Notes: a model not told the origin generated them from the sequence alone. Shown: positions 1 through 9,549, counted from the first letter of the stretch. The stretch: DNA of 64,000 nt from an uncultured Bacteroidales bacterium (GCA_902776435.1 CACYQB010000010.1:31925-95924), one strand, 5' to 3'. A program made the numbers and translations.

Positions 1-6
1 TGAAGC

Positions 7-750
7 TTACATGCCGATGGAGTCGTTCTTGACTGTGGGCTCGATCTCACTACTGAGACGTTTCCACTCCTTAGATTTCAAGTAATCCATGATAATGTGG
101 GCATGCTTGAGGTTGTGCATGTCACTGCCCAGGTAGTCTATCATGCCATTCTTGGCAAACCAGAGGGCACTGTCGCGGGCCTCCTCTCCAAAGTAGCCAG
201 TAAACGAGAGGATATTGACCTGGAACCGCGCTCCAGCGTTGTGCAACTGCTCGTAACGCTTGCGGCGGCGGGAATAATACGGATAGCGTTCGGGGTGCGC
301 CAGAATTGTCTTATAACCCTTGACCTGCATATCAAACAAGAGTTCATCGAGATTCATCAACTCCTGTTGGAAGGAATTCTCAAGCAGGATGTGGTTACCG
401 GGCATCGGAATCAGATGGTCGGCCGCATATTCCTTGTCAAAGAACTCATCCATGCGGTACTCTGCGCTCAGGCTTAAATTGATATCCAAGCCCTCATCGG
501 TCACAGCGTCCTTGAGTTTAAGGAAAGCATCCATCAGGCGCTCACGCGTATTCTCGAACGTGACAGCCGTCACATGTGAGGTGAGGATGACATGGTTAAT
601 GCCCATCTCCTGCTCGGCACGCAGCATCTCAAGCGATTGCTCCATCGACTGCGAACCGTGGTCCACACCAGGAAGGATATGGCAATGGATATCAGTATTA
701 TAGAAGAGTTTAACCTGCTCTTTATTTCTCTTGAAGAGTTTGCCAAACAT
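7..750 (-). CDS. CpsB/YwqE-type PHP-family tyrosine-protein phosphatase
   Basis: Predicted cytoplasmic metal-dependent phosphatase of the PHP fold, the family that dephosphorylates tyrosine kinases controlling capsule or exopolysaccharide export. Visible metal-ligand motifs are DIHCHILPGVDHG near the start, E in LSAEYRMDE, the AHPERYPYY segment and the late GSDMHN. The length of 247 residues fits the family. The frame stays open up to 825, but a TATATTTG box on this strand at 794-801 places transcription start near 785-790, so the Met at 750 (MFGKLFKRNK) is the credible start. The gene is complete and ends at the window edge. No capsule genes adjoin it here, although WcaJ and RfbD homologues lie elsewhere in the window. 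The function is inferred from motifs. Confidence 0.85.
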   Translation of the reverse strand: MFGKLFKRNKEQVKLFYNTDIHCHILPGVDHGSQSMEQSLEMLRAEQEMGINHVILTSHVTAVTFENTRERLMDAFLKLKDAVTDEGLDINLSLSAEYRMDEFFDKEYAADHLIPMPGNHILLENSFQQELMNLDELLFDMQVKGYKTILAHPERYPYYSRRRKRYEQLHNAGARFQVNILSFTGYFGEEARDSALWFAKNGMIDYLGSDMHNLKHAHIIMDYLKSKEWKRLSSEIEPTVKNDSIGM

Positions 751-793
751 ATATTTTAAGTGCTCTATTTGTTTCAGAAATTCAAATGACCTG

Positions 794-801
794 CAAATAT
801 A
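794..801 (-). promoter_or_regulatory. Bacteroidetes -7 promoter box (TATATTTG) for the PHP phosphatase
   Basis: The reverse strand reads TATATTTGC, matching TAnnTTTG. It lies about 45 bases upstream of the Met at 750 and inside the longer open frame, which is why the shorter start was chosen. Confidence 0.6.
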
Positions 802-939
802 GCATTTTTTTTGATAATACAACACATCTATTCCAATTAAGTTATTTACAATTCAACGCATGGCAAAGAAAAATCCGCTAACACTTACTCCGTAAAGAGT
901 AAAAAAAACATAACCGAGAGCAAAAAAAAGCCAAAGCAT

Positions 940-969
940 TTTGGGGGAATAAAAATATCTATACCTTTG
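940..969 (+). promoter_or_regulatory. Promoter of trkA-trkH (TTTG-N18-TACCTTTG)
   Basis: TTTG at 940-943 and TACCTTTG at 962-969 are separated by 18 bases, a good match to the bacteroidal -33/-7 promoter. Transcription would start near 976 and give a leader of about 60 bases before trkA. Confidence 0.7.
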
Positions 970-1036
970 CCACCCAGAAGCAGCAATACTGCCGCATGTC
1001 AGAGAATTATGAATAATCCTAAAACCGATTCAAGTA

Positions 1037-2383
1037 ATGAGAGTCATTATTGTAGGCGCAGGAGCCATTGGAGCCCATCTTGCTGACTTGTTTTCCAAAA
1101 TCAAGCAGGACATTGTCATTATCGATGATGACGAGGAAAAACTGGAGCGCATCCAGGCCGATTGTGACCTGATGACCATTCACTCTTCGGCCAGCACCCC
1201 CATCCAAGCCCTCAAGGATGCCGGAGTGAACCGCTCCGACCTCTTCATTGCTGTCACCCGCGACGAGAACCTGAATTTAAGCCTGTGCGTACTGGCCAAA
1301 TCAATGGGGGCGCGTCAAACTGTGGCCAAGGTAGAGAACGCCGAGTTCATTGACCCGCAGATCGTTGAATCGTTCAAGGCTGCCGGCATTTCGTCCATCA
1401 TCTATCCCGACAACCTTGCAGCTCTCGACATCGTCAACGGACTGCAGCTGACGTGGACACGCCAACGATGGGATGTTCACGGCGGACTGCTCACCCTGTT
1501 AGGCATCAAGGTGAGGAACGGCTGCGAGATACTCAACCAGCCCTTCAAGGACATTTTCAAACCCGACTCACCCTACCACGTCGTTGCCATTAAACGTGGC
1601 GACACGACTATCATACCTTCAGGCAACGACATGCTCATCGAGGGTGATTTCGTCTATTTCATGACCACGAGAGAGTTCGTGCCCAACATGAAGAACATCA
1701 TGGGCAAGAGCCATTATCCTGACGTGAAAAACGTCATTATCGTGGGTGGCGGCAAGACTGCGGTAAGAGTCGTCAACATGCTGCCCCATGGCATGAAGGC
1801 CAAAATATTTGAAAATGACACGCACCGCTGCGAGGAACTGATCGACCTGGTGGACTCCGACCGCGTGATGGTCATCAACGCTGACGGCCGTTCGGTGGCC
1901 AACCTGCTCGAAGAAAACATCAAGAGCGCTCAAGCGTTTATCGCCCTGACAGGCAATGCCGAGGCCAACATTCTGGCATGCCTTACAGCCAAGCAACTGG
2001 GTGTGAGCAAGACCATTGCCATGATCGAAAACATGGACTATATGGACATTGCCGGCAATGTGGATATCGGAACCATCATCAACAAGCAGGCCCTGACAGC
2101 CAGCCACATCTATCAGCTGTTGCTCAATGGCGACGTGCGCAACATCCGCAATCTGATGACGGTCAATGCCGATGTGGCCGAGTTCACAGCACATTCCGGG
2201 TCTCGCATCACCCGCAAGAAAGTGCGTGACTTGGATTTCCCGCGGGAAGCCGAATTAGGTGGCTTGGTCAGAGATGGTGAAGGCATGCTGGTCAACGGTG
2301 AAACCCAAATCCAACCAGGGGATGTGGTGGTGGTCTTCTGCCACGGAACGGACATCAGCCGCATAGAGAAGTACTTTATCTGA
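1037..2383 (+). CDS. trkA: Trk potassium uptake system, NAD-binding regulatory subunit TrkA
   Basis: Cytosolic gating subunit of the Trk potassium transporter. It binds NAD(H) or nucleotides through RCK domains and associates with membrane TrkH. The protein of 448 residues begins with a Rossmann motif (IIVGAGAIGAHLA, residues about 3-15) and has a second one near residue 233 (IIVGGGKTAVRV). Each is followed by a TrkA-C type region, so the full two-RCK TrkA layout is present. The trkH homologue starts 11 bases after the stop, so the two are almost certainly one operon. A promoter lies upstream at 940-969. Confidence 0.95.
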   Translation: MRVIIVGAGAIGAHLADLFSKIKQDIVIIDDDEEKLERIQADCDLMTIHSSASTPIQALKDAGVNRSDLFIAVTRDENLNLSLCVLAKSMGARQTVAKVENAEFIDPQIVESFKAAGISSIIYPDNLAALDIVNGLQLTWTRQRWDVHGGLLTLLGIKVRNGCEILNQPFKDIFKPDSPYHVVAIKRGDTTIIPSGNDMLIEGDFVYFMTTREFVPNMKNIMGKSHYPDVKNVIIVGGGKTAVRVVNMLPHGMKAKIFENDTHRCEELIDLVDSDRVMVINADGRSVANLLEENIKSAQAFIALTGNAEANILACLTAKQLGVSKTIAMIENMDYMDIAGNVDIGTIINKQALTASHIYQLLLNGDVRNIRNLMTVNADVAEFTAHSGSRITRKKVRDLDFPREAELGGLVRDGEGMLVNGETQIQPGDVVVVFCHGTDISRIEKYFI

Positions 2384-2394
2384 TATTCCTCACG

Positions 2395-3852
2395 ATGTTC
2401 AACAGACGATTGATATTCAAGATTCTAGGCACTCTGCTATGGATAGAGGCCGCCTTCATGTCACTTGGTCTCATTTTAGCCATTTACCACAATGAGAGCG
2501 ACATCATGGCATTTGGGCTCACCATTGGCATCACGGCACTGGCTGGATTGATATTCAAACTACTGGGGCGCCGTGCAACGAATGTGCTAAGCCGCCGTGA
2601 CGCCTATTTGCTGGTAACCGTCGTGTGGATTGCCTTTACCATCTTCGGTATGCTGCCGTTTCTCCTTGGCGGGTTTATCCATAACGTTACCGATGCCTTC
2701 TTTGAGACGATGTCGGGGCTGACGACTACTGGGGCAACCGTCATTGACAAAGTAGAGGGCTTGCCCCATGGCATTCTGTTCTGGCGGTCGTTGACCCAGT
2801 GGATAGGCGGCTTGGGAATCGTGTTTTTCACTATCGCCATTATCCCCTCGTTTGTCGGCGGAACGGTAAAGGTGTTTGCCGCCGAGGCCACAGGGCCGAT
2901 CAAGAGCAAGATGCATCCACGGTTGACCACCACGGCTAAGGCCTTGTGGGGCGTATATCTGCTGTTGACATTTGCCTGCGCCGTCTGCTTTTTCTTGTTC
3001 GGGATGGATCCATTTGATGCTGTCAATTATGCGATGACCATTACTGCCACAGGCGGCTTTGCGACTCACGATGCCAGCACGGGTTACTTCAACAACCCAG
3101 CCATCGACTATACCGCCATCGTGTTCATGTTCCTTTCGGGCATTAGTTTTGCCCTGCTGTACACCGCGCTGTTCAAGGGTAAGGTCAAGCGGCTAATCAA
3201 GAACGCGGAATTCCGCCTTTACACCGCATTGGCTTTGACATCAACGGCAATCATCGTTTATTTCCTGCTGAAATACAACAACTACAACCTTGCAGATGCT
3301 ATCCGCGTAGCGCTGTTCCAGGTCGTATCGTTTCTCACCACGACGGGCATGTTTAACGAGGATGCGGCCCAGTGGCATCACATCACATGGGTGGTGCTGA
3401 GCCTTTGCATGTTTTTTGGCGGTTGTGCAGGAAGCACGGCCGGAGGATTCAAGTGCGCACGCGGAGTTATCGCCCTGAAAGTCTTGCGCAACGAAATCCG
3501 CCACATGCTGCACCCCAAGGCGTTGCTTCCCGTCAAGGTGAATGACTCGACAGTCCACACGGCAGGCCAGATCACACTGATGGCGTTCTTCCTCGCTTAC
3601 ATCCTCTTGTGCTTCACCGCCTACTTCATCATGATTCTCGCTGGGGTGGACAGCACCAACTCCTTTACCATCGCACTGAGTTGCGGCAGCAATGTCGGTC
3701 CCACGCTGGGCCTTGAAATCGGCCCGACCATGTCGTGGAGCATTCTGCCCATGATGGTCAAGTGGATCCTGTCGGCTCTGATGCTCATGGGACGTCTGGA
3801 AATCTTCACCATGCTGGTCATTTTCACGCCATGGTTCTGGAAAAACCACTGA
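2395..3852 (+). CDS. trkH: Trk potassium uptake system, membrane subunit TrkH
   Basis: Potassium-translocating subunit of the inner membrane. The 485-residue protein is strongly hydrophobic and has the repeated M1-P-M2 plan of the family. Pore-like segments are recognisable at [33 protein letters not shown] and [11 protein letters not shown], each carrying the filter glycine. It directly follows trkA with an 11-base gap and no promoter between them. No terminator is obvious before the L31 gene, which has its own promoter box. Confidence 0.95.
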   Translation: MFNRRLIFKILGTLLWIEAAFMSLGLILAIYHNESDIMAFGLTIGITALAGLIFKLLGRRATNVLSRRDAYLLVTVVWIAFTIFGMLPFLLGGFIHNVTDAFFETMSGLTTTGATVIDKVEGLPHGILFWRSLTQWIGGLGIVFFTIAIIPSFVGGTVKVFAAEATGPIKSKMHPRLTTTAKALWGVYLLLTFACAVCFFLFGMDPFDAVNYAMTITATGGFATHDASTGYFNNPAIDYTAIVFMFLSGISFALLYTALFKGKVKRLIKNAEFRLYTALALTSTAIIVYFLLKYNNYNLADAIRVALFQVVSFLTTTGMFNEDAAQWHHITWVVLSLCMFFGGCAGSTAGGFKCARGVIALKVLRNEIRHMLHPKALLPVKVNDSTVHTAGQITLMAFFLAYILLCFTAYFIMILAGVDSTNSFTIALSCGSNVGPTLGLEIGPTMSWSILPMMVKWILSALMLMGRLEIFTMLVIFTPWFWKNH

Positions 3853-3899
3853 TTATCAAAAAAAGAGTTGAAAAATTTTTCCAGTTCAAAAAATCGTCG

Positions 3900-3907
3900 T
3901 ACCTTTG
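3900..3907 (+). promoter_or_regulatory. -7 box (TACCTTTG) upstream of the L31 gene
   Basis: TACCTTTGC lies 77 bases before the L31 start codon. No convincing TTTG is found at the right distance upstream. Confidence 0.55.
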
Positions 3908-3983
3908 CACGCCATTACAAAAAATGAGGCGTTTACCACCGCCACAAGATTGTAAGTTTAACATTTTAAAGATATATCGAAAA

Positions 3984-4238
3984 ATGAAGAAAGATATCCA
4001 TCCCAGCAACTATCGCGAGGTTGCTTTCAAGGACATGTCTAACGAGGAGGTTTTCATCACTCGCAGCACTGTTAACACCAAGGAGACCATCGACATCGAC
4101 GGTAAGACCTATCCTCTGGTAAAGCTCGAGATCACCAACACTTCTCACCCCTTCTTCACCGGTAAGCAGAAGCTCGTCGACACCGCAGGTCGCGTGGACA
4201 AGTTCATGCAGCGCTACGGCAACCGCAAGAAGAAATAA
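3984..4238 (+). CDS. rpmE2: 50S ribosomal protein L31 type B
   Basis: Component of the large ribosomal subunit near the bridge to the small subunit. The 84-residue protein starts [13 protein letters not shown] and ends with a basic tail (QRYGNRKKK). No cysteine is present, so this is the zinc-independent C-minus form that in other bacteria can replace the zinc-binding L31. The open frame extends further upstream, but the TACCTTTG box at 3900 and family alignment both favour the Met at 3984. Two hairpins follow the stop. No zinc-responsive operator was recognised. Confidence 0.93.
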   Translation: MKKDIHPSNYREVAFKDMSNEEVFITRSTVNTKETIDIDGKTYPLVKLEITNTSHPFFTGKQKLVDTAGRVDKFMQRYGNRKKK

Positions 4239-4255
4239 GAAGACAAGACATCATC

Positions 4256-4340
4256 ACTGTCGTGAGCGCTCGCGACAGTTACTACAAGACACAGCGACGC
4301 GCCCTTCCCCATCGAGGAGGGCGCGCCGCTTGTTATTATA
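4256..4340 (+). terminator. Tandem hairpins after the L31 gene, the second a likely terminator
   Basis: The first hairpin pairs ACTGTCG (4256-4262) with CGACAGT (4273-4279). The second pairs GCGACGCGCCCT (4294-4305) with AGGGCGCGCCGC (4318-4329), 11 of 12 bases, and is followed by a T-rich stretch. The second has the form of an intrinsic terminator. Confidence 0.65.
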
Positions 4341-4459
4341 CCGATTATTTAGTTGTTCTGAAACAAAGAGTCCAAAACAACCATGAAGATGTCAATCGGA
4401 ACCGACACTTACATCATCGGCCTATATTTATCCAATGGTGTCCGTTAAAGACGAGCAAC

Positions 4460-4540
4460 AGCGGCCATTAAGGCCGCTTCAAGGGGACGGTTCGGTTTGT
4501 AACAAACGATTTATCTTTTGTTGCTAACGGAACCGTCCCC
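4460..4540. repeat. Two adjacent palindromes, one with the GGGGACGGTTC arm (REP-like)
   Basis: AGCGGCC (4460-4466) pairs with GGCCGCT (4472-4478). Directly after it, a 24-base arm at 4483-4506 pairs with 4517-4540 at 21 of 24 positions around a 10-base loop. The arm begins GGGGACGGTTC and its partner ends GGAACCGTCCCC. Such arms recur as dispersed REP-like elements linked to Y1/RAYT transposases in many genomes, from memory. No transposase gene is present here. Confidence 0.6.
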
Positions 4541-4840
4541 ACGTAATAGGCAAGTGAAGAGAGGAACTTCATGATTGACAGGATTTTGGAGGATGTAGAA
4601 GTTCGTCTACGACGCACTTTCCACTTGATATGGCTGCCACCAAGCTGCGCTCATCTTCGATGAACTTGCATGGTGTTTTTCATAAATGTCGAGTCTTCGA
4701 CCCGACTTGCCTCTTCGAGGCAACAGCCAAGCCCATGATACAGCAGAAATGCTTATTCGATTCAGATATAGTGAATTATGCCGATGTTGAAAATCTTTAC
4801 CGGACAATAAAAATATTTATCAATGATGTAACTCATGAAA
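4541..4840. other. Non-coding stretch with small hairpins, no supported gene
   Basis: Open frames here on both strands lack recognisable motifs or promoter boxes. Two compact hairpins are visible, GTCGA/TCGAC near 4688-4702 and TTGCCTC/GAGGCAA near 4708-4724. The stretch lies downstream of both the L31 gene and the reverse-strand DUF3667 gene. I see no other signal. Confidence 0.4.
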
Positions 4841-5905
4841 TCATTTTATCAAAGCCTCTAAAAAAGCGCCGGGTCTCTGAATCTCAAGCACTGTCAGACA
4901 TATCACCATTACCGCGAAAAGCAGCAGGGTCAACAGCATCGACCTCCACACACCTTGTTCCCGCCAGCTCTTGCGGTTAATGGCATCGGTCAACGAAAGC
5001 AATGTGCCCAATCCTGCGGCAAAGCTCATGAAAATGAGAATCGGGCGGAAATGATGTGCGACCAGATAATCTGCTGGCTTGTTGAGAGCGACACTAATCA
5101 CAGCTATCATGAGACCTGTCAAAGCAATAATGGCAGCAATCAACACCATGCGCCATAGCGTCCCCCGCCATCCATAACCAAACAGCTGCTTGTAATCCAA
5201 AAGCACCATAAGAGGCAGAAGGAATACCGAAACGGCCCATGCCTGCTGGGCGCTCATACCTGTCCAAGCCAGCGCAAGTGATAAGACAAAATTCCAGATG
5301 AAGAACTGTGTGGTCATGAACACCTGGATGAAGAAGCCCTGGGGTAACGTATGGCGAGGATTGCGAGGAGCATGCCTGAAGACAAACCAAGTGGGCAATA
5401 TCAAAAACGAGAAAATGAACAGAATGCCCCACTCGGGATGGATTGACAACCAGTTAATAGCTTTGTCCACGTAATAGGATACACCGGTTGATGCGACTGT
5501 TGCCGGCTGATCGTCGATGATTTCGCCCCAATACTCCGGGAACAAAAACCGTCCAATGAAAAACACAAGCAATGTTACTATCACCAGCATCTTCACGGGA
5601 GGGAAACTCACCTGCCACTTCCCGCTAATGTAATCGCTAATAAAATAGCCAGGTCTCCACAGCAGCTGCCACACCGAATAGGGCAACGAGCGACCACCCA
5701 GGCCGAACAAGTCCATCAATCCGTTTCTAATGGTCGTCCACGTTATGCGGCCAGCCTTTGCCTTTTGCCCACAACGGGGACAGTAGGCTCCTGCATACTC
5801 CTGGCCACAGTTGCAACAGCAGTGCATCTCACTGCCAATTTCCTCGTATTTGTACGGATTGTGTTGCCAATCAAGGAATCGTTGATATAGCAGCTTCAAT
5901 CTCAT
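4841..5905 (-). CDS. DUF3667 zinc-ribbon membrane protein
   Basis: Member of the DUF3667 family, common in Bacteroidota and of unknown function. The 354-residue protein has an N-terminal zinc ribbon made of two Cys pairs (CNCGQEYAGAYCPRCGQK, residues about 31-48), an amphipathic segment (RNGLMDLFGLGGRSLPYSV) and then several hydrophobic helices filling the rest. Its ATG overlaps the stop of the upstream DUF308-like gene by one base (TGATG), which indicates translational coupling. Whether it transports, scaffolds or senses something cannot be told from sequence. Confidence 0.8.
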   Translation of the reverse strand: MRLKLLYQRFLDWQHNPYKYEEIGSEMHCCCNCGQEYAGAYCPRCGQKAKAGRITWTTIRNGLMDLFGLGGRSLPYSVWQLLWRPGYFISDYISGKWQVSFPPVKMLVIVTLLVFFIGRFLFPEYWGEIIDDQPATVASTGVSYYVDKAINWLSIHPEWGILFIFSFLILPTWFVFRHAPRNPRHTLPQGFFIQVFMTTQFFIWNFVLSLALAWTGMSAQQAWAVSVFLLPLMVLLDYKQLFGYGWRGTLWRMVLIAAIIALTGLMIAVISVALNKPADYLVAHHFRPILIFMSFAAGLGTLLSLTDAINRKSWREQGVWRSMLLTLLLFAVMVICLTVLEIQRPGAFLEALIK

Positions 5906-6531
5906 CAGCGAGCGGGTTCTTCATCAGTCACTTGGACCTCGGTAATGGTGTCGTCCTGTGCGACCGGAACGGCCTCGGCCGGTTGGGTGGCAGCATTGCG
6001 CACACGGCGCTCGGCGAGATATTCCTGCAGGCTGGTGAAGTTGAACAGCAGCAGGCAGATGCCGGTAATGAGCACCACAGTGGACACACTCTCGCGCAAT
6101 GCAGGCACCATGAGCGACAGCACACCGCACAATACCACAATCAGGGGACAGATGTGATACCAACCCTTAATGTTCAGGCTGTTCTTGGACAGTATCAGAT
6201 AGATGATGTGGAACAAGCCCAGCACCAGCAGCAGTACGCCCATGAGCAACTGCAGGATTTCGTCGAACAGATGCGCCTTGATCATCATCACCATGCCGAA
6301 ACACAAGCCGCCCACGGCAGGCAGCACACCCATGTATTCAGTACTGGTGCGGGCATCGGAGTGCCGCACGGCCACCATCACCAGATAGGCAATAGCCGGC
6401 AACATGAAAGTTGCACCCATCACCCGAGAACCCCAAATCAAAATGTTAGGCACATTGTGAAACACGATAAGGATGATGCCCGAGAGGAGCAAAATCACGT
6501 TAGTCAAGAGGTTAATGCTAACCTTTTTCAT
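5905..6531 (-). CDS. DUF308/HdeD-like four-to-six-helix membrane protein
   Basis: The 208-residue protein has about six hydrophobic segments arranged in short loops, beginning INLLTNVILLLSGIILIVF. It ends in a charged cytoplasmic tail of about 45 residues rich in Glu, Asp, Val and Ala. The organisation resembles DUF308/HdeD-type proteins, but I see no diagnostic residue, so the family call is tentative. It is the first gene of a two-gene unit with the DUF3667 gene. A TATTTTTG box at 6574-6581 on this strand is divergent from the lipid kinase promoter. Confidence 0.6.
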   Translation of the reverse strand: MKKVSINLLTNVILLLSGIILIVFHNVPNILIWGSRVMGATFMLPAIAYLVMVAVRHSDARTSTEYMGVLPAVGGLCFGMVMMIKAHLFDEILQLLMGVLLLVLGLFHIIYLILSKNSLNIKGWYHICPLIVVLCGVLSLMVPALRESVSTVVLITGICLLLFNFTSLQEYLAERRVRNAATQPAEAVPVAQDDTITEVQVTDEEPAR

Positions 6532-6573
6532 TGTTTTTTACTAATAAAAAAAGGGTTGTTAATATTTTTTTTA

Positions 6574-6581
6574 CAAAAATA
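6574..6581 (-). promoter_or_regulatory. -7 box (TATTTTTG) for the DUF308-DUF3667 unit
   Basis: The reverse strand reads TATTTTTG about 43 bases before the start codon at 6531. It sits back to back with the forward box at 6626. Confidence 0.5.
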
Positions 6582-6625
6582 TCTCAATTTCATCTATTAT
6601 CAAAAAAAAACACGTAAAAAAGTAT

Positions 6626-6633
6626 TATCTTTG
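6626..6633 (+). promoter_or_regulatory. -7 box (TATCTTTG) of the lipid kinase gene, ending six bases before the ATG
   Basis: TATCTTTG ends at 6633 and the only workable ATG is at 6640. A start 5-8 bases after the box would give an almost leaderless mRNA. Confidence 0.6.
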
Positions 6634-6639
6634 CAGGGA

Positions 6640-7545
6640 ATGGAAGAGAAACGTAGACACATACTCGCCATCATCAATCCTGTGTCGGGCATCGGCAGCA
6701 AGGATAAAATTCCACGCCTCATCGACACCGTTGTGAATCACGACATTAACGATGTGAGCATCGTGATGAGTGAGTATGCGGGTCACGCACGCGAAATCGC
6801 GACTCAAGCTGTCACCGACGGCATCGATGTTGTGGTTGCCATCGGCGGCGACGGCACAGTCAACGAAGTGGGCAGCGCCCTGTGCGGTACTCAAACGGCC
6901 TTGGCCATCGTTCCCAGCGGATCGGGCAACGGATTGGCACGCCACCTGCGCATCTCGATGAATGCCAGCCGCGCCCTGCAGGTACTCAACAACGGAGTGG
7001 TAGGCACGTTTGACTATTGTACCATCAACGGGAAGCCCTTCTTCTGCACATGTGGTATGGGCTTTGACGCCGCAGTGAGTGACAAGTTCTCAAATGAGGG
7101 CACCCGTGGCTTCATCGCCTATGTTAAAGCCGCTCTCTCCGAGTACCTGAAATACAAGCCTCAGGAATACCTCATCGACATCGACGGCGCCAAGTTGCGG
7201 GAAAAAGCCTTTGTCATCGCATGCTGCAATGCGGCACAATATGGCAACAATGCCTATATCGCCCCACGTGCGACCATGCAAGACGGCTTGGTTGACGTTA
7301 CTGTGATGCACCCGTTCAGTATCGTCGAGAGTCCGATTATCGGAGCACGGCTGTTCCTGCGACAACTGGGACACGACCACCACGTCAGCATCTATCGTGG
7401 CAAGCGTGTGGTCATCGAGCGCCAGCGCGATGATGTGGTCCATCTTGATGGCGATCCGCTCATCATGCCAGCCAGAGTCGCCATCGAAATCGTGAACCGC
7501 GGTATTCACATCCTGGTACCGCCCTCTCTTCCCAACGACGTTTAA
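6640..7545 (+). CDS. Diacylglycerol kinase-family lipid kinase
   Basis: Predicted ATP-dependent lipid kinase of the DAGK catalytic family (YegS/DgkB/LCB5 type), acting on a membrane lipid alcohol at the inner face of the membrane. In the 301-residue protein the nucleotide-binding motifs are NPVSGIGSK (residues about 11-19), the catalytic loop GGDGTVNEV near residue 69 and PSGSGNG near residue 92. The C-terminal half is the beta-sandwich lipid-recognition domain. The frame is open far upstream, but the TATCTTTG box at 6626-6633 and family length fix the start at 6640. The substrate cannot be deduced. The glycogen genes follow 45 bases later and may be cotranscribed. Confidence 0.88.
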   Translation: MEEKRRHILAIINPVSGIGSKDKIPRLIDTVVNHDINDVSIVMSEYAGHAREIATQAVTDGIDVVVAIGGDGTVNEVGSALCGTQTALAIVPSGSGNGLARHLRISMNASRALQVLNNGVVGTFDYCTINGKPFFCTCGMGFDAAVSDKFSNEGTRGFIAYVKAALSEYLKYKPQEYLIDIDGAKLREKAFVIACCNAAQYGNNAYIAPRATMQDGLVDVTVMHPFSIVESPIIGARLFLRQLGHDHHVSIYRGKRVVIERQRDDVVHLDGDPLIMPARVAIEIVNRGIHILVPPSLPNDV

Positions 7546-7590
7546 TAACCAAAACCTGAAGTTAACAACATCAAACCAAAATAAGACCTT

Positions 7591-9549
7591 ATGAGTTATC
7601 TAAAATTTGACAAAAATCTGATGATCAACTTAGAGCAGTCGCTGCCCAAGGAGATGTTGCGTACCAACCAATCGGGAGCATACCATTGCACCACTATCGT
7701 TGGCTGTAACACCCGCAAGCAGCATGGTCTGCTCGTCATCCCCGTTCCGGAGCTTGACGACAACAACCACGTGTTGCTGTCCACGCTCGACGAGACGGTC
7801 ATCCAGCATGGCGCGCCGTTCAACCTGGGTCTGCACCGCTACAAGGGCGATACTTACAGTCCCAACGGCCACAAGTATATCCGTGAGTATGACTGCGAGC
7901 GCGTTCCCACCACGACCTATCGTGTGGGTGGCGTGATTCTCAAGAAGGAGAAAATCTTCATCACCCACGAGAACCGTATCCTGATCCGCTACACGCTGGT
8001 GGATGCCCACTCGGCGACGACGCTCCAGTTCAGACCGTTCCTGGCTTTCCGCAATGCCAATGACCTGTGTGTCGAAAATGCTGTTGCAAGCCGTGAATAC
8101 CAGGAAGTGGCAAACGGTATCGCCACCTGTATGTACAACGGCTATCCCACCCTGTACATGCAGATGAACCACAAGCCCCGGTTTGTATTTGACCCCCACT
8201 GGTACAAGGACATTGAATACACCAAGGACCAGGAGCGCGGCATTCCCTACAGCGAGGACCTGTACGTGCCCGGCTACTTCGAGGTTGAAATCAAGAAGGG
8301 CGAGCCCCTCATCTTCTCGGCTGGTGTCGAGGAAGTGAACACCAGGACGCTGACCAAGATGTATGAGGACGAAATCAAGCCCCGTACGCCACGCACAAGT
8401 TTCTACAACTGCATGAAGAACAGCGCTAAGCAGTTCTATATCACCAACAAGGAAGGAAACTATCTGCTGGCAGGTTATCCGTGGTTTAAGATCCGAGCCC
8501 GCGACGAGTTCATCGCCCTGCCGGGTTGTACGCTGTCGGTACACCACCGTCAGGATTTTGAACTCATCATGGACACTGCCCAGCGCGCCCTTAACGACTG
8601 GATGCGCGACGGCACATTGGACAAGCACCTCGACGGCCTGGAATTGCCCGACATCCCCCTGTGGGCCATCTGGGCAGTACAGCGATATGCCCACGACCTG
8701 AATGCCGATGCCGCCCGCGAGCGCTATGGCAAGTTGGTCAAGGACCTTATCAACTTCATCACCGATGGGCACCACCCCAACCTGAAACTGGAGGACAACG
8801 GCCTGGTTTCAACCGATGGCACAAAACGCCCCGTCTCATGGATGAACAGCACCCACCTCGACGGCACTCCACTGATTCCCCGCACAGGCTACTTAGTGGA
8901 ATTCAATGCCCTGTGGTACAATGCCCTGCGTTTTGTCACCGATGAACTTTTCGCTGGTCAAGAAGAAGAGAAGGACTTTGTGGAGCGTTGCGCAAAGATT
9001 GCCGAAAAGTGCAAACCCGCCTTCATTGAGACATTCATGACCGACTACGGGTACTTGTACGACTATGTGAACGGCAGTTACACCGATTTGAGCGTACGTC
9101 CCAACATGGTTATCGCTGCAGGACTGGATTACAGCCCGATGGACCGTCGCCAGCGCAAACGCGTGCTCGACATTGCCACCCGCGAGTTGCTGACGCCCAA
9201 GGGCCTGAGAACGTTGAGCCCCAACAGCTACGGTTACATTCCTTGGTATCTGGGCACTCCTCAAGAGCGCCAGACGGCCTACTATGCCGGCAGTGCCCGT
9301 CCCTGGCTGATGGACTTCTACAGCAAGGCCTATATCCGCGTGTTCGGCCTGAACAGCATCTCGTTTATCGAGAGGATGATGATCGGCTTTGAGGACGAGA
9401 TGAAGGAGGGCTGCATCGGCTCGTTGAGCGAGCTCTATGACGGCAACCCACCGTTCATCGGCCGCGGTGCCGTGAGCTTCGCCCCCAACGTGGGCGGCAT
9501 CCTGCGTGTATTACGCACTTTCAAGAACCTGCACATCATTGACGAATAA
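7591..9549 (+). CDS. Glycogen debranching enzyme (amylo-alpha-1,6-glucosidase)
   Basis: Removes alpha-1,6 branches from glycogen. The 652-residue protein has a GDE_N-type N-terminal beta-rich domain (residues about 15-260, GAYHCTTIVGCNTRKQHGLLV near the start) and a C-terminal (alpha/alpha)6 GDE_C domain. The conserved catalytic-region motif RDEFIALPG lies near residue 306, and GYIPWYLG follows later. It is the first of three genes in the order debranching enzyme, GT4 synthase, GH57, which is the standard glycogen cluster of Bacteroidales. The gap to the next gene is 20 bases. Confidence 0.92.
   Translation: MSYLKFDKNLMINLEQSLPKEMLRTNQSGAYHCTTIVGCNTRKQHGLLVIPVPELDDNNHVLLSTLDETVIQHGAPFNLGLHRYKGDTYSPNGHKYIREYDCERVPTTTYRVGGVILKKEKIFITHENRILIRYTLVDAHSATTLQFRPFLAFRNANDLCVENAVASREYQEVANGIATCMYNGYPTLYMQMNHKPRFVFDPHWYKDIEYTKDQERGIPYSEDLYVPGYFEVEIKKGEPLIFSAGVEEVNTRTLTKMYEDEIKPRTPRTSFYNCMKNSAKQFYITNKEGNYLLAGYPWFKIRARDEFIALPGCTLSVHHRQDFELIMDTAQRALNDWMRDGTLDKHLDGLELPDIPLWAIWAVQRYAHDLNADAARERYGKLVKDLINFITDGHHPNLKLEDNGLVSTDGTKRPVSWMNSTHLDGTPLIPRTGYLVEFNALWYNALRFVTDELFAGQEEEKDFVERCAKIAEKCKPAFIETFMTDYGYLYDYVNGSYTDLSVRPNMVIAAGLDYSPMDRRQRKRVLDIATRELLTPKGLRTLSPNSYGYIPWYLGTPQERQTAYYAGSARPWLMDFYSKAYIRVFGLNSISFIERMMIGFEDEMKEGCIGSLSELYDGNPPFIGRGAVSFAPNVGGILRVLRTFKNLHIIDE

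Noticed and set aside
4630-4980. 116-codon forward frame in the non-coding stretch
   Set aside because: No start signal, no motif, and it runs into the antisense of the DUF3667 gene.
5758-6639. Long upstream extension of the lipid kinase reading frame
   Set aside because: It lies antisense to the DUF308-like gene, has His/Gln-rich composition without motifs, and precedes the TATCTTTG promoter box at 6626.
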